Positions 62,726 to 62,902 of a stretch of 62,902 bases of DNA are shown here, in pieces; position 1 is the first letter of the stretch, and each line of letters starts with the position of its first letter. The stretch covers positions 1 to 62,902 of the forward strand of contig QCJD01000007.1 in the NCBI GenBank assembly GCA_003216255.1, read 5' to 3'. Position numbers and translations under genes: made by a program. The notes under the pieces are model-generated. The model was not told where the DNA came from. It was given only the letters and a program-made list of their open reading frames with translations, and did not search any database. This DNA is from Pelagibacteraceae bacterium AG-404-N13 (lineage in GTDB: Bacteria; Pseudomonadota; Alphaproteobacteria; Pelagibacterales; Pelagibacteraceae).

Positions 62726-62902
62726 TATTTTTCCATCAAATTTGGATAATTACTTTTTTTTCCATACAAAACTACATTTTTATTAAAATCTTCAAAAGAC
62801 AACGCTGAATCAAATTTAATATCAGTAATTTCTCTTTTATCATCATTTGAAATTTTATTTTCCCACAAACCACTTTTTGTATCTATGGAGCAATGTGATA
62901 AT
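62725..62902 (-). CDS. C-terminal end of an unidentified gene (cut by window edge)
   Basis: The frame is open to the window edge and ends in TAA, overlapping the hom start by one base. The ~58 visible residues include HCSIDTKSGLWENKISN and VVLYGKKSNYPNLMEK. I do not recognise the family. The tight coupling suggests co-transcription with hom. Confidence 0.75.
   Translation of the reverse strand, partial: LSHCSIDTKSGLWENKISNDDKREITDIKFDSALSFEDFNKNVVLYGKKSNYPNLMEK

Overview
This is a very A+T-rich, tightly packed alphaproteobacterial chromosome segment. The closest overall picture is a SAR11-type (Pelagibacterales) marine bacterium. The evidence is the low GC, gaps of only a few bases, at least eleven one-base TAATG stop/start overlaps, small versions of standard proteins, and several gene orders typical of alphaproteobacteria: argS-nagZ-scpA-scpB-tatABC-serS-yajC-secDF, mltB-rlpA-dac-tmk-holB-metG-tatD-MBL, and divergent recG/sdhE. 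An NDUFS4-like complex I gene is also present. The assignment is by pattern recognition, not by a database search.

Layout. 1-4500 holds the end of valS, then ilvD and a bifunctional ManC-like gene. 4500-7000 (minus strand) is an arsenic/phosphate cassette: a small membrane protein, ArsC, an AqpS-like channel and a PiT-like permease. 7000-12500 is a zinc locus: zur-znuB-znuC facing znuA, with two Zur-box-like palindromes between them, followed by a COG0523 GTPase, a WD40 protein and a small CHEPNCPP-motif protein. 12500-14600 carries a DpkA/Ldh2-type reductase, xthA and an ErpA/IscA-type carrier. 14650-25440 is the dgt-argS-nagZ-scpAB-tatABC-serS-yajC-secDF run. 25400-38300 has a PuuD-like membrane protein, uvrA, ssb, gyrA, coaD, a cyclophilin, tgt, tRNA-Lys, an M48 lipoprotein, DUF502, recG, sdhE and tRNA-Ser. 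38380-46670 holds rarD and the cell-wall/replication/metG run. 46660-49020 has a glutathione peroxidase, nhaA, a zinc-ribbon protein and tRNA-Pro.

49020-57300 is the accessory part: methyltransferases and glycosyltransferases, one of them a two-domain fusion, interleaved with an NDUFS4-like gene, sbmA, glpX, tRNA-Glu and a GIY-YIG gene. 57300-59700 is the least ordinary stretch. It has a lone tyrosine recombinase with an inverted repeat at its start, a 54-residue membrane ORF, a highly structured RNA region ending in an intrinsic terminator just before a one-domain MGMT-family gene, and about 490 bp of apparently empty DNA. 59690-62902 has two transporters, hom and the end of one unidentified gene.

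The best leads are three. The first is the structured RNA at 58640-58915, where one segment can pair with either an upstream partner or the terminator arm. The second is a tRNA-guanine transglycosylase that has lost all four zinc ligands while keeping its catalytic aspartates. The third is the zinc module that links a COG0523 GTPase to a WD40 protein and the CHEPNCPP protein.
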